From Panicum virgatum (taxonomy: Eukaryota > Streptophyta > Magnoliopsida > Poales > Poaceae): 64,000 nucleotides of DNA. Within the stretch, counting starts at the first letter, position 1. Each line of letters starts with the position of its first letter. Below are positions 1 through 9,679 of this stretch, piece after piece. The notes under the pieces are model-generated. The model was given only the letters and a program-made list of their open reading frames with translations. It had not been told where the DNA came from and searched no databases. The translations under genes were made by a program, and so were the position numbers. The DNA is taken from positions 35,894,470 through 35,958,469 of the forward strand of contig NC_053146.1 in assembly GCF_016808335.1 (NCBI RefSeq), read 5' to 3'.

Positions 1-1863
1 GGAGGAAGAAGCTGCGGAGGGCGATGCTGAGGCTACCACGCGTGCTGTGGACCCAGCCGTCTCTGCCACGAGCTCGGACGATGACGACGGCCCCGACCCG
101 ACTACGTCTACTTCCTGGGGGCCGATCGAGCAGGTGACTCAAGCTTCACCAGTTGCACCTGAGGAGACACCAGATTTGGTAGAGAAGGAGGCGACTTCGA
201 CGCGGGAAGCACCGCGACACATTCAACGTCGTCATCCTCCTCAACAGATGCTAGGTGATCTCAACGAGCGAGTCACCAGGTCCAAGGTAACAAGTATCGC
301 TGGCTTTGCTCATTCAGCATTTGTTGCCTCTTTTGAGCCCAAGGATATTGGACACTCGCTTTCTGATTCTAATTGGGTCAACGCCATGCATGAGGAACTT
401 GAAAATTTTGAAAGAAACCAAGTTTGGGTTTTAATCGAGCCTCCACCTACTTGTAATCCCATCAGAACGAAGTGGGTTTTCAAAAACAAGCAGGGTGAGG
501 ATGGGTTGGTTGTTCGAAACAAGGCTCGTCTTGTTGCCCAGGGGTTTTGCCAAAAAGAGGGTATTGATTTTGAGGAGACTTTTGCCCCTGTTGCTCGTTT
601 GGAAGCTATTCGAATCTTTCTTGCATTTGCTGCTTCCAAGGGTTTTAAAGTTTTCCAAATGGATGTGAAATCTGCCTTCTTAAATGGTTTTATCGAAGAA
701 GAGGTTTATGTAAAACAACCCCCTGGTTTCGAAAATCCCAAGTTTCCAAACCGTGTTTATAAACTTCAGAAAGCACTTTATGGTTTGAGACAGGCACCTA
801 GAGCTTGGTATGATAGACTGAAAATATTTTTGCTGGATCAGAGTTTTAAAATGGGATGTGTGGATAAAACCTTTTGTTCCTCATGCGATCTGGCACTGAT
901 TTTCTATTAGTTCAGATATACGTGGATGATATTATCTTTGGTGGCTCTTCTCACGCTCTTGTCTCCAAGTTTTCTGAGCAGATGTCCAGGGAGTTCGAGA
1001 TGAGCATGATGGGTGAGCTGCAGTTCTTCCTCGGGCTACAGATCAAGCAAACTTCCCAGGGCACATTCATCCATCAAGCCAAGTACACCAGGGACTTGCT
1101 GCGGAAGTTCGACATGAGTGACTTGTCTCCTCAGCCGACTCCGATCAGCACATCGACGGCGCTTGATGAGGACATGGAAGGCGAGGCAGTGGACCAGAAG
1201 GAGTACAGGAGCATGATAGGCTCTCGCCTGTACCTGACGGCGACGCGGCCGAACATTTAGTTCGGCGTCTGCCTCTGTGCGCGGTATCAGGCTTCTCCGC
1301 ACACCTCCCACAGGCAGGTGGTGAAACGCATCTTCATGTATCTGAAATTCACCCCTGAATTTGGTCTTTGGTACTCTGCGTATTCTTCTCTGGTTTTGGT
1401 GAGTTTTTCTGATGCCGATTTCGGTGGGTGTCGGTTGGATCACAAGTCGACATCCGGCACTTGTCAATTTCTCGGTACATCTTTGATGTCTTGGTCCTCT
1501 CGCAAGCAGGCTAGCGTAGCGCTTTCTTCCACAGAAGCTGAGTATGTTGCCGCTGCTAGCTGCTGCTCCCAGATACTTTGGATGAAACAAATTTTGCAGG
1601 ATTATGGTTTGAGTTTCGGTAGGGTTTCCATCTTTGTAGACAACATGTCCGCCATTAGCATTGCAAAGAACCCTGTCCTACACTCCAGAACCAAACACAT
1701 AGATATCATATTCCATTTCCTGCGAGATAACCATGAGAGAGGACATATAGACTCGATACATGTCCCTTCAGAGAGGCAAACCACAGATATCCTCACCAAA
1801 CCGCTAGAGCAGGACACCTTTCCTCGCCTGCGAGGGGAGCTTGGGGTTTGTTACCCCTTTTGA
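1..1863 (+). pseudogene. Ty1/copia (Sirevirus-like) pol, C-terminal part: reverse transcriptase and RNase H
   Basis: This is the end of a copia polyprotein. It starts with the acidic linker after integrase (run of Asp near 75-90), then reverse transcriptase (motifs KARLVAQGF near 515-545, [12 protein letters not shown] near 655-690, and the YVDD box near 920), then RNase H (DADFGG near 1410, SSTEAEY near 1530) and the usual copia C-terminus with DILTKPL, ending GVCYPF at 1863. The frame is broken. A 2-base gain relative to the sister copy near 872-885 shifts the frame just before YVDD, and a TAG at 1258-1260 stops it again. The same family recurs at 55997-64000. It is a dead retrotransposon remnant cut by the window edge, so protease and integrase are not visible. 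Confidence 0.93.
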
Positions 1864-3281
1864 TCGCTTTTCGTTGGTTAGCTTTGTAGGTTTTATTTGC
1901 TTCTCTTCGTTTTTAGGTTTTGTAGTTGCGTTGTGCATATGCATTGTACATGTTTGCATTTTGCATTGCCTCACTTGCACTAGCATTCTTGTATACATTG
2001 CTATGATCTTCTAGTGCCTGCTAGTTTGGGTTGATAAATTTGATCATGTATAGCTTGCTCCACTATGGATATGACATCATCTGAGTTAAACTATTTTGAT
2101 TTGAAAATCTGAAAACATGATCACCCTGTCTTGGCTACTAGCATGTTAGGGCGTGTTGATATGCTTTGCTATCTTATTCATGCTAGTGTAGCCTTTCATT
2201 CAGCAATTCATACTTGAAATGATCTAAATTTGATAAAATTGCCTGAACTGTTCTTGAAATGGATTGAAAAGATCCAGGTGGGATTGCTTGTCGCACTGAT
2301 CGAGTTTTTGGGACAGCTCACTTTGCACTTGTGAGAACCCGGGCAAGACTGTGCATGACTGAAACGAGTGTCTTAAGCTTCTGATTCTCTTTGGCATAGG
2401 CTTGGCCTCGTTTCTAAGTAAAGCATGACAAGCTTTCAACCCCTGGCATTAAGAATTGCTTGATATAATTTGATTGAAAAATGAATGTTTGCAACATGCA
2501 TTGGCTAGTTTGGCTCACCTGTATGAGCTTGATTAGCACTGTTTTTCATTCCCTACTTGCTAGTGCTAGATCATGGGTGATGCTTTTATTTCTCCTAAAC
2601 TAAACTTGCCTAGCTCTGGATTGATTTGATATACCCTGTTGAGCTAGATGCAGGTCTTGTTTATGGATGCACATGTGCTTGTGACTAGATGTTGCTCATA
2701 TCTTTGTATCACTGAATGCTTTCACTTACACCTCCTGCATTGCATTCATTGCATAGCATCTGTTCAGGGGGAGACTCAGCCTCAGGGGGAGCTTTAGGTC
2801 TATTTAAGCTTGATGTGTGCATGTGCCAACAAGAGGGATAATTTTTGGGAGACTTGTTTGATTCTTGAAAAACTTGTTGTGCACAGGGTCTTTGAGAGTG
2901 CATTATTTTGGGAGAGTTGCACTTGTGAGAGGGAAAAGCGAGTGCATTATTTTGGAAGAGTTGCACTTGTGAGAGGGAAAAGCTTTGCTTGGGGAGTGTC
3001 TGCTTTGTTTCTGGCTCCTGGTTTTCCTCGTTTTCCCTTCACTTCCAGTATGATTGCGTCGAGCGTTACCTCTGTCTTTGAGGAGTCATGTTTTGGCTTT
3101 TGATCGATTGCGTCGAGCCGTTGCCCTTGTCTTAGGGAATCGATCTGTGCTTGAGTAATTGACTATTCTTGACTATCTGAGCTTTTTGTCACTTGCTTGA
3201 GTTCTTCACTTTCTTGCTTCTATTTTATCACTTCTCTGGTTTCAGGTGGTGTGTTGACAATGCACTCATGAAGGGGGAGAT
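1864..3281 (+). other. 3' noncoding region of the copia element, with polypurine tract
   Basis: About 1.4 kb follow pol without a credible gene. The sequence is T-rich and TGCATT-rich and is repeated nearly identically after the pol of the right-hand copy (63681-64000). GGGGGAG purine tracts occur near 2767 and 2787, and the working polypurine tract AAGGGGGAGAT lies at 3271-3281, directly before the LTR. A long 3' noncoding region with more than one polypurine-like tract is a published trait of Sireviruses. Confidence 0.8.
2896..2983 (+). repeat. Tandem duplication of a 44-bp unit
   Basis: Two adjacent 44-base copies (2896-2939 and 2940-2983) both begin GAGTGCATTATTTTGG and end GAGGGAAAAGC, with a single visible base difference. 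They lie in the 3' noncoding region of the left copia element. Nothing suggests a coding role. Confidence 0.9.
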
Positions 3282-3669
3282 TGAGGAATGTTGAGTACTC
3301 TATCCTGCCCGTGATGAGTGAATTGTCAATCGTGCGATTGGCGTCGGTCTCGGGATTGGTGGAGGCGATGGGCGTCGACGGCGTCTAGGGCCTCGCTGCG
3401 GGCGAGGAGGTGACGGGCGTCGGGCGGCGTCTAGGGCCGTCAGAAGGCCGAGGCGGGAACGGCGTCTAGGGCCACGGCGTGGAGGCGGGAATCTTCCCGT
3501 GCGAAGAGTTTTGGTAGTTTTCTCAAAACCGGCCATCTACCCGGGTTTCACAGACCTTCCAAAACCGTGGACCAGATCTTCATCAAGATGGTGGCATCGT
3601 GGAGAAGACTCCGTTCCGAAGAAAGAACCTCAGCTGTCAGATGAGATCGTGTACAGGGGGATGCTGCAG

Positions 3670-3756
3670 ACCAACCGGTCTGACAGGTCCCTGGCACCGG
3701 TCTGACTGGTCTAACCAACTGGTCTGACTGGTCCATGGAACCGGTCTGACTGGTCT
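3670..3756 (+). repeat. ACCGGTCTGAC-type palindromic repeat cluster upstream of the LTR TATA box
   Basis: Several copies of a 10-12 base motif (ACCGGTCTGAC, with variants such as ACTGGTCTGAC) lie just before the TATA box. The ACCGGT core is self-complementary. A second cluster in the opposite sense (CGGTCAGACCGG) lies at about 4326-4428. Short palindromes near the promoter are described for Sirevirus LTRs. Confidence 0.85.
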
Positions 3757-3763
3757 CCGTGGG

Positions 3764-3770
3764 TATAAAT
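3764..3770 (+). promoter_or_regulatory. LTR TATA box
   Basis: TATAAAT lies directly after the palindromic repeat cluster. The related LTR has TATAAAAA at the same place (56681). Transcription would start about 30 bases downstream. Confidence 0.7.
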
Positions 3771-4638
3771 ACCCCTTCACTTGTATTAGGTTTGGAGTGG
3801 CTTTTGTATTCCGTCTGAGGATTGTTCTGTTCCTTCCAGGCCGCCGCCCCTATGTCTCTCTCCCCGTTCTTCTCTTTAGAGTAGGATTTGATTATGGATT
3901 TGTGAGACTTTGTATTGGATTTGATTGGGAAAGGAGGCCCTATCCTCCTTGTGCCCTCTGGGTTTTTGAATCAATCCAATCCCGTCCCTCTTGTGCTCTT
4001 TTGTGATGGATTTTCGTTTCGTTTTTGGTGCACATGATCGCGACGGTTCGTAGAGCTCTTTGTAGTGATTCCCTTACCCCTAGCCTCGTGCCAAATCCTC
4101 TGGAATCACGAGTTCCTACGAATTGAAGTTTTTGAGTTCTTGAGAAAACCCCAATCCTTCTTGATCTTTTCTTAAATTCTCAAGTTTCTTTGATCTTTTG
4201 GGAAAGATCTCTTGGGGATATGTTCGCAGGTTAGTTGCGGAGGTGTCCTCCAAGTTTTGCTGGATTTGGACTTCGTTTGCTCGAGATTCTTCTCTTGAAG
4301 TCTTGTTCACGGGTTTTTCTGGATGCCACCGGTCAGACCGGACGGCAAGACCGGTCAGACCGGTCAAGACCTGTTCAGGCTGCCACGACCGTTCAAACCG
4401 GTTCGTTGCATCGGTCAGACCGGTCCAGGCAGATAGTTCTGCGATTTGTCTCGTTTTGCTTCCGCGAAGTTTCCTAGGGTGTGCTGCTGTGAGATAGCTT
4501 GTCCATAGCTATTCTCTTATACCTTAGGTTGAGGGCTTGCGGTGATTTTTGGGAAATAGGCCGACGGATCGATTTCGGAAGAAGTTTTGATCGGCTCACA
4601 TTCACCCCCCCTCTGGTCACCGGCTTCGGTCCCTCAAT

Positions 4639-4650
4639 TGGTATCAGAGC
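4639..4650 (+). other. Primer-binding site (initiator tRNA-Met)
   Basis: TGGTATCAGAGC, complementary to the 3' end of plant initiator methionine tRNA, lies two bases after the LTR end. This is the standard copia minus-strand primer site. Confidence 0.9.
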
Positions 4651-4700
4651 TTGGTTGAGGTTTTCAGTACCTTAACTGGTTCGAAAACCACTTGGCGACC

Positions 4701-4847
4701 ATGGCGAGTCTTGGGAAGATCCCGGTGTTTTCCGACGAGGACTATGCCTATTGGAAGGTTCGCATGAGAGCCTTCTTGCAGAGCATGGGAGCCGAGGTCT
4801 GGGATATTACCGGGAACCAGGCTTACGAGGTGCTTGCCGTTCGGACC
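4701..4847 (+). pseudogene. Copia gag, first 49 codons only
   Basis: An ATG opens a frame beginning MASLGKIPVFSDEDYAYW, almost the same as the gag start at 57679 in the right copy. Homology stops after TTCGGACC at 4847, where an unrelated copia 3' end begins. The rest of this element is missing, so it is a truncated relic. Confidence 0.9.
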
Positions 4848-4883
4848 TGTAACATCCCAGTTTTCATCACGATTAAGGGGGAG
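4848..4883 (+). other. 3' terminal stub and polypurine tract of a different copia element
   Basis: A 36-base stub ends in ATTAAGGGGGAG, a typical copia polypurine tract, directly before the LTR at 4884. The body of that element has been lost. Confidence 0.75.
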
Positions 4884-5558
4884 TGTTGAAATATATAATG
4901 CAAACTCCTAGAAGGTTCTATAAAAATAAGAATAAACCATGGCATAATTTTGTTCACCATGACAAGGTTCTAGAATGTTCCACAAGAATCATAAGAAGAC
5001 ATGAAGCTTGGATATTTTCTTGTCATGGTAAAATTTAGAATTTTCTAGAAATAGATATTTGTAGGAAATTTAGATATTTGTAGGGAACATCCTAAAATGT
5101 GACATGTGTCACTCATCCAAGAGGGTATGGGTGCCTATATAAGGAGGGTGCCACCCCTTGCCATGCCATACTACTCCACTCCATCCCACACACATCCAAG
5201 GGCATGGTAGAAGTGAGCATAGGTAGAGTGTGCTAGGTGTGTGTTCCTTTGTTGCTCCAATAAGGTAAGCGTCTTTATAAGTGTTAGTCTCCCGGTTAAG
5301 CTTAGCACTTAGTGTATAAGTCGTGATCCATCGAAGGTTGGCTCTGCCACCCGAGATCACAAAAGGGTCTGGGCTTCATTGAAGGTTGGCTCTGCCACCC
5401 GGAAGCCAGCATCATCTGTTGGTAGGCTTTGCCTCCCGGAAGCAAAAGGCGGCCCTGCCGTCAAAAGGACCCGGTACACTAAGTAACTAGAAGCTGACCG
5501 ACTCTGAAGTGAGTTGGTGTAGATCCTCAACTCAGTAGGGCCACCTCAATTTCCAACA
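4884..5558 (+). repeat. LTR of a second copia family (truncated element)
   Basis: The LTR starts TGTTGAAAT and ends ATTTCCAACA, giving inverted TGTTG/CAACA ends, and is about 675 bp long. A TATA box (TATATAAGG) lies at 5136-5144. The U5 part has three imperfect copies of a GGTTGGCTCTGCCACCC module (about 5335-5440). Only the 3' end of this element survives, abutting a gag fragment of the other family at 4847. Confidence 0.85.
5136..5144 (+). promoter_or_regulatory. LTR TATA box (second copia family)
   Basis: TATATAAGG lies about 250 bp into the LTR, a normal position for the start of R. Confidence 0.65.
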
Positions 5559-6637
5559 ATCACTAAAACTTATGTTGCAATTAAACTAGTAACGTAAAAT
5601 AATACTAATGTTATACGAGGTATTACATAACTACTAGGTAAACTATTTTATACTCTTGCCTTGCGTTAGTACGTTCGCTCCCTCCAGTAACCAGCATACG
5701 CATGCTTGTACCTACGACAAAAATCATCTCGTCTCTTTCCATAAAAGCCTCTCGAGTCACCGTACCATGCCATAATTCCCAGACAATCATGACAGCGCCT
5801 ACCTCCTTTACCATAACTTCATCATTCCCTGGAAGCCACAGAGTACCCACACCATTGACCTTGAAATTACCCGTCATGGCAGCACCCACCTCGCTATAAA
5901 TCGGGGTCGCCACGCACAGTGCCGGCCGAGATTTTTTCGCCGAACCGCCTCACCCGCTCGCTCTCGCTCTCGCTCTCGCTTGGGGTCATGGTGGAGATTT
6001 TGTTTTGGTTCTAGGCGGGGTATAGGCGTCTGGAATGGTGTTTGTCTTCTTTAGGCAGGTCAATGGGTCGCGCCACTGGTCCCGTGTAGCGTCTTAGCTA
6101 GCGGAGGGTTGGTTTCACTTCTTCGAAACCACCCCTGTTTCATGTATTACAAACTCTTCTTCTTAATGAAAAATGTGCTCAGGCACGGTCGCGAAAAACT
6201 ACTTAATTTCATGGAGAACAGAAATATGCATGACGAAGAGAAATTACACCTACCCCAAAAGGAGAAATACCTTCAATGTAAAGTCACCTTACAAAGGGTT
6301 GCCTACCGGCTACCCAATGCTAGCTGCCCAAGGCATTTTCATCTTGCTACTTTCCAGTGATAAAGTAGTAACAAGAAACATGAATAATGTTATGTGTAGC
6401 AAAATCTTATAGGAATGATACATAAGAACTATTTATACTCAATAAGGAAAAATGCAGTAAATTTGAAGGCAAATGCTTCTAAGAGGGTGTCAAAAATTAT
6501 TTTAAAATATTACATGGTTTGAGCTAATGTTTGAAACTCCCAAGATGTAGGAGTCATTCCGCAAACGAAGAAAAAATCAAGAGCTCTCCCGGAGGCAACC
6601 CTGTAACATTTGTTTGTATGATACAAATAAGATATAG
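5559..6637 (+). other. Unassigned stretch with a CTCGCT microsatellite and a LINE-like tail
   Basis: No gene is recognised here. A TATA-like CTATAAAT at 5894-5901 is followed by a GC-rich segment with a short CTCGCT microsatellite (about 5953-5980), resembling a plant promoter and 5' leader, but no exon follows. At about 6140-6195 the sequence TTCTTCTTAATGAAAA followed by an A-rich end resembles the 3' tail of grass L1-type LINEs. The remainder to 6637 is AT-rich with no evident feature. Confidence 0.45.
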
Positions 6638-7062
6638 TGTAACAAACATGGCCCGTTATGCCAAATTTTGTGATTTTGGTGATTGTGTGATAACATAATC
6701 AAATGAGACTAACAATGTTTGTGAGCTCAAGTTTGTAGGATTTCTAGGTCCGATGGATGTAATCAAATGAGTCCAATTCGCTATCAAGGTGTCCGAATCA
6801 TAGTGAAAAACCAGAGATCGAATATATTTTAGGTGTCGAAATGAAATGACAGCCATGACTAGTTGGACAAGTGAAAGAAGAATATATGCATCGGTTAAAC
6901 TGACACTACATTATTATAAAGCATCAGTGCAATGGATGATACATCGTTGAGACAAGTGAAGGAAGTTCAACCGCACCGGTTGAACTGACGCTAGTGGAAT
7001 TGAGAGCGTTGGTGCATCAGGAGGAGCCAAGGTGATTAGGGCCCAGAAGACCATGCAAAACC
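6638..7062 (+). repeat. Solo LTR, 5' part (split by a CACTA transposon)
   Basis: It begins TGTAACAAACATGG, clearly related to the LTR starts at 39957 and 47043 (TGTAACGAACATG). Its other part is 29798-31002, ending CGATTCCTTACA. The outer flanks carry a 5-bp target duplication: TATAG at 6633-6637 and TATAG at 31003-31007. No internal retrotransposon sequence exists between the two parts, only the CACTA insertion, so this is a solo LTR of about 1.63 kb. Confidence 0.9.
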
Positions 7063-7084
7063 CACTACTGCAAAAACGATTTGT

Positions 7085-7420
7085 AGCAACGCCCATTTTT
7101 TTAGGGGCGGATCTAAATTTGACCCGTTGCTACAAGTAGCCGTAGACACTGTAGCAATTCACCCGTCCCCTAGGAACACCACTTGTAGGGGCGGCTCAAC
7201 TCACCGGCTGCCCCTGCAAATGGACGCCATTTATAGGGGCGGACGGGGCGATGAGCCACCCCTACAAATGGTGTTTCTATGGGAGGATTCCCCCCCCCCC
7301 CCCCGCCCCTAAAAAATGGACCTATTTATAGGGTCGGCCGGTGGGGTGAGCCGCCCCTAGAAACACCATTTGTAGGGGCGGCTCACCCCCCCCCCCCCCC
7401 GGTCCGCCCCTATAAATGGT
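7085..7420. repeat. CACTA left subterminal repeat array
   Basis: Repeated TTTGTAGGGGCGG-type units and their complements (CCGCCCCTACAAA) alternate through this stretch, with two poly-C runs (about 7290-7304 and 7387-7400). Related units end the transposon at 29713-29790. Subterminal repeats bind transposase in this superfamily. Confidence 0.85.
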
Positions 7421-7497
7421 TGTAAGGTTTTTTGTTTTTTTTTCATCCAATGAAGCTCTCTTTGCCTCTCTCTTGATTTAGATCTCGATGGTATGGA

Positions 7498-7945
7498 TTA
7501 GTCATAGTTCATGGGAATAAAAAGCCTGTGGAGAGCATATACTTTATTTTGAACTCTTACAGGAGGTGGATCTTCACAATTTGTTAGGGCTAGGCGAATC
7601 CTCTCTAACAACTTAGCACTAGCCGCACAAGTCTGAAGGCAGTTAAATTGCCGTCTTGGATCCCATGAGGACCACCACTTTTTGGTAAGAGGGAAGGGAT
7701 GAAATATTGTCTTTGGAGGTATTGAAAGTATAGGTGACCCATTCACGAGTGGCAGGTTGTGTATGCAGCCTCTCTTTTTGGCAGCGGCACATGAGTACTT
7801 TGAGTCTACAAATTCTAGAAGTATGGTGGGCCAATAGCCGGTCCAGGTAGCAATCTGTTGTTCACTGACCTTAACCTGATCAACAAATTAAAACCAACCA
7901 TTGGTTTTGGGAGACGCATTGGCTCATCATCCGAAGATTTAACAT
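7498..7945 (-). pseudogene. Captured fragment of a DRM-type (domains rearranged) de novo DNA methyltransferase gene
   Basis: Read on the minus strand from about 7945, the frame gives DDEPMRLPKPMVGFN, then LRSVNNRLLP and GPAIGPPYF. After a frame change at about 7823 it gives EFVDSKY, CAAAKKRG, IHNLPL, FPLTKKWWSSWDPRRQFNCL, QTCAASAKLLERIR and PPPVRVQ. These match, in order, the conserved central region of plant DRM1/DRM2-type cytosine-5 methyltransferases, which carry out RNA-directed DNA methylation. About 20 codons are missing at the PPYF/EFVDS joint. After VQNKV the sequence seems to jump to ALHRLFIPMN, resembling residues just after catalytic motif I. No ubiquitin-associated domains, FSGIGG motif or catalytic PCN loop are present, so it cannot be an active enzyme. 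It lies inside the CACTA transposon and is best read as captured host sequence. Confidence 0.85.
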
Positions 7946-8053
7946 AAGTTCACATCTACACGAATAGTGTGCAATACATAGTCACAACTCACAAACTACA
8001 CATAGAGATAGAAGAGTTAACAAAAGTTGAATTGCATGCCTACATTACATCAT

Positions 8054-9071
8054 CTAACGAATAATATTCCGAAGCAAGAGGTAGTCAACATACTTAACAT
8101 CGCCAATCTTGTACCCCAGGGCATCGTCAATGAAAGTCAATGCACAGATAAGTGCACTGTCCTTTGCTTCACTTCTACGAGGAAGTGCTTTGCCGTAGAT
8201 GGTGAACATTGGTTCTGCGGTAGGATCTGGCGTGGTTCAAAATTGAAAAGAATCCTGGTAGAGACCTTCCCTTGTCTATACCGGTCCCTCCTCAGTGGAG
8301 TAGTAACCCAACTGCTCCACGGCTTGACATAAAATTTCTTCTAAACTCATCGCCGCAAAGGTGTTACCAAATATATCCTGCAATGGAGATGGAATAAAAT
8401 TTTTACAAAAGTGCTTTGATTAACAAAATTCACATACTATGTCATGTAGAAACTATCATAATTCTTTAAATTAACAAAATTCACTTACTATGTCATGTAG
8501 ATTTTCTCGTCAAAGGCTCTCACAAATACTTACAATATCATGTTGATTCTGTCGAAGTGCTTTGATTTTAAACCATGACAAATCTAGAATCAGATAACCA
8601 TAGATCTCAAGTTCCAGAAGGCATGCTTTTATGGCAGTTCTTTCATAAGTCATCTGAACTGGTGATTCCTTTCCACTAGCCACTATTGCCATCATAATAT
8701 CTGGATCTTGTCTTAATGGTATCTCGAAAGAGATTGTCATTTTCTTGAATTGTAGGCGTTCTATGGTTTCCACCTGTAGAGGTGTACCATCTAGGCATTG
8801 TAGTACTTCGGAAAGCTATTTAAAATAATCGATCCGCTGCATTAGAGGCGACAAAACATTAATAAGTATCAACCATTCTTATTAATCAAGCCAAAAAAAA
8901 GGCTCATACTCAAAAGATGGGTCTTACTATTCTTGGAGCTGTAATATTCTGTTCAGAACATGGCCTCGGTCTAGCCCTGTTGACTCTGCTGAAAATGATG
9001 CCAGGAGGGCGAGCCAGCGGCAAAGAGTAATCCTGATGCGGCACACCACAACCAAAGCCACCACTTGCCAT
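8054..9071 (-). pseudogene. Three-exon gene of unknown function carried by the CACTA transposon
   Basis: Three phase-0 exons can be assembled. Exon 1 is 9071-8928 (ATG at 9071, 48 codons, beginning MASGGFGCGVPHQDYS, donor GTAAGA). Exon 2 is 8815-8534 (acceptor TAG, 94 codons, donor GTAAGT). Exon 3 is 8377-8054 (acceptor TTGCAG, ending LLLRNIIR and a stop at 8054-8056). All join in one frame. Exon 3 has two internal stops (after EEGPV and after SFQF), so the copy is broken unless another intron removes them. Exons 2 and 3 each hold a similar module ending in a GY-x-I-x-D pattern (ELEIYGYLILDLSWFK; DDALGYKIGDVKYVDY). I do not recognise the family. It lies in the same orientation just upstream of the DRM fragment and may have been captured with it. 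Confidence 0.6.
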
Positions 9072-9679
9072 ATGCCTTCATAGAAAAATTACAATAACTA
9101 CAATTATTATTGTCTAACTAATTAGCTAATTTGAATAACTACATTTCTTATTGTCAAACTACTTAGCTAATTCCAATATCTACATTTCCTATTCTCAAAC
9201 TAAATATCTAATTTCACTAACTAAATTTCTTATTGCCAAACTAATTAGTTAATTTAATTGCACTAACTACATTTCTTATTCTCAAATTAAATATCTAATT
9301 TCACTTACTAGGCAATGTTATACATAAAAAACATTAAAAGTAAATCAAGAATCTCACCTTAGCTCAGATCCGGAGCTGAAGATCCGGATCGCGGGCGCCA
9401 GATGAGCGCGACGATGGGCAGTGGAGGAGGACGACCACGGGCGGCAGAGGAGGCGCGGGTTCGGCTGGGTAGGGGGAGGAGGCGCGCAGACGGCAGTCGT
9501 GGAGGGCGAAGGAACGACGCGGCGGGTCGGGCGCGGGAGGGGGCGCACGGGCAGAAGTGGCCACGGGCGCGGAGGGCGACGGCGCTGGAGGCGGGAGGGG
9601 GAGGTCGGGCGGCGGCGGCAGGTTACCCTCGAGCTCTCTGGAAACGAAGAAAAAAAGACAAGTCCAATATATATGTGAA
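9072..9679 (-). other. AT-rich intron-like stretch and GC-rich possible 5' leader
   Basis: 9072-9355 is AT-rich, with repeated CTAACTACATTTCTTATTG-type modules. 9360-9650 is strongly G-rich on the plus strand. On the minus strand it reads as proline-rich low-complexity protein, which could be the first exon or leader of the minus-strand gene at 8054-9071. No recognisable domain is present. Confidence 0.4.

Larger units (their letters stand above)
3282..4636 (+). repeat. LTR of the Sirevirus-like copia family (left copy)
   Basis: The LTR begins TGAGG directly after the polypurine tract and ends CCTCA two bases before the primer-binding site, a matching inverted terminal pair. It is about 1355 bp long. 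The related LTR at 55997-57614 is about 1618 bp; the difference is one deletion of roughly 263 bp near 3336, where the left copy jumps from GTGCGATTGG into GCGTCGGTCTCGGG. It contains a TATA box and two clusters of ACCGGTCTGAC-type palindromic repeats. It is flanked by pol on its left and by the start of gag on its right, so it acted as 3' LTR to one element and 5' LTR to another. Confidence 0.9.
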
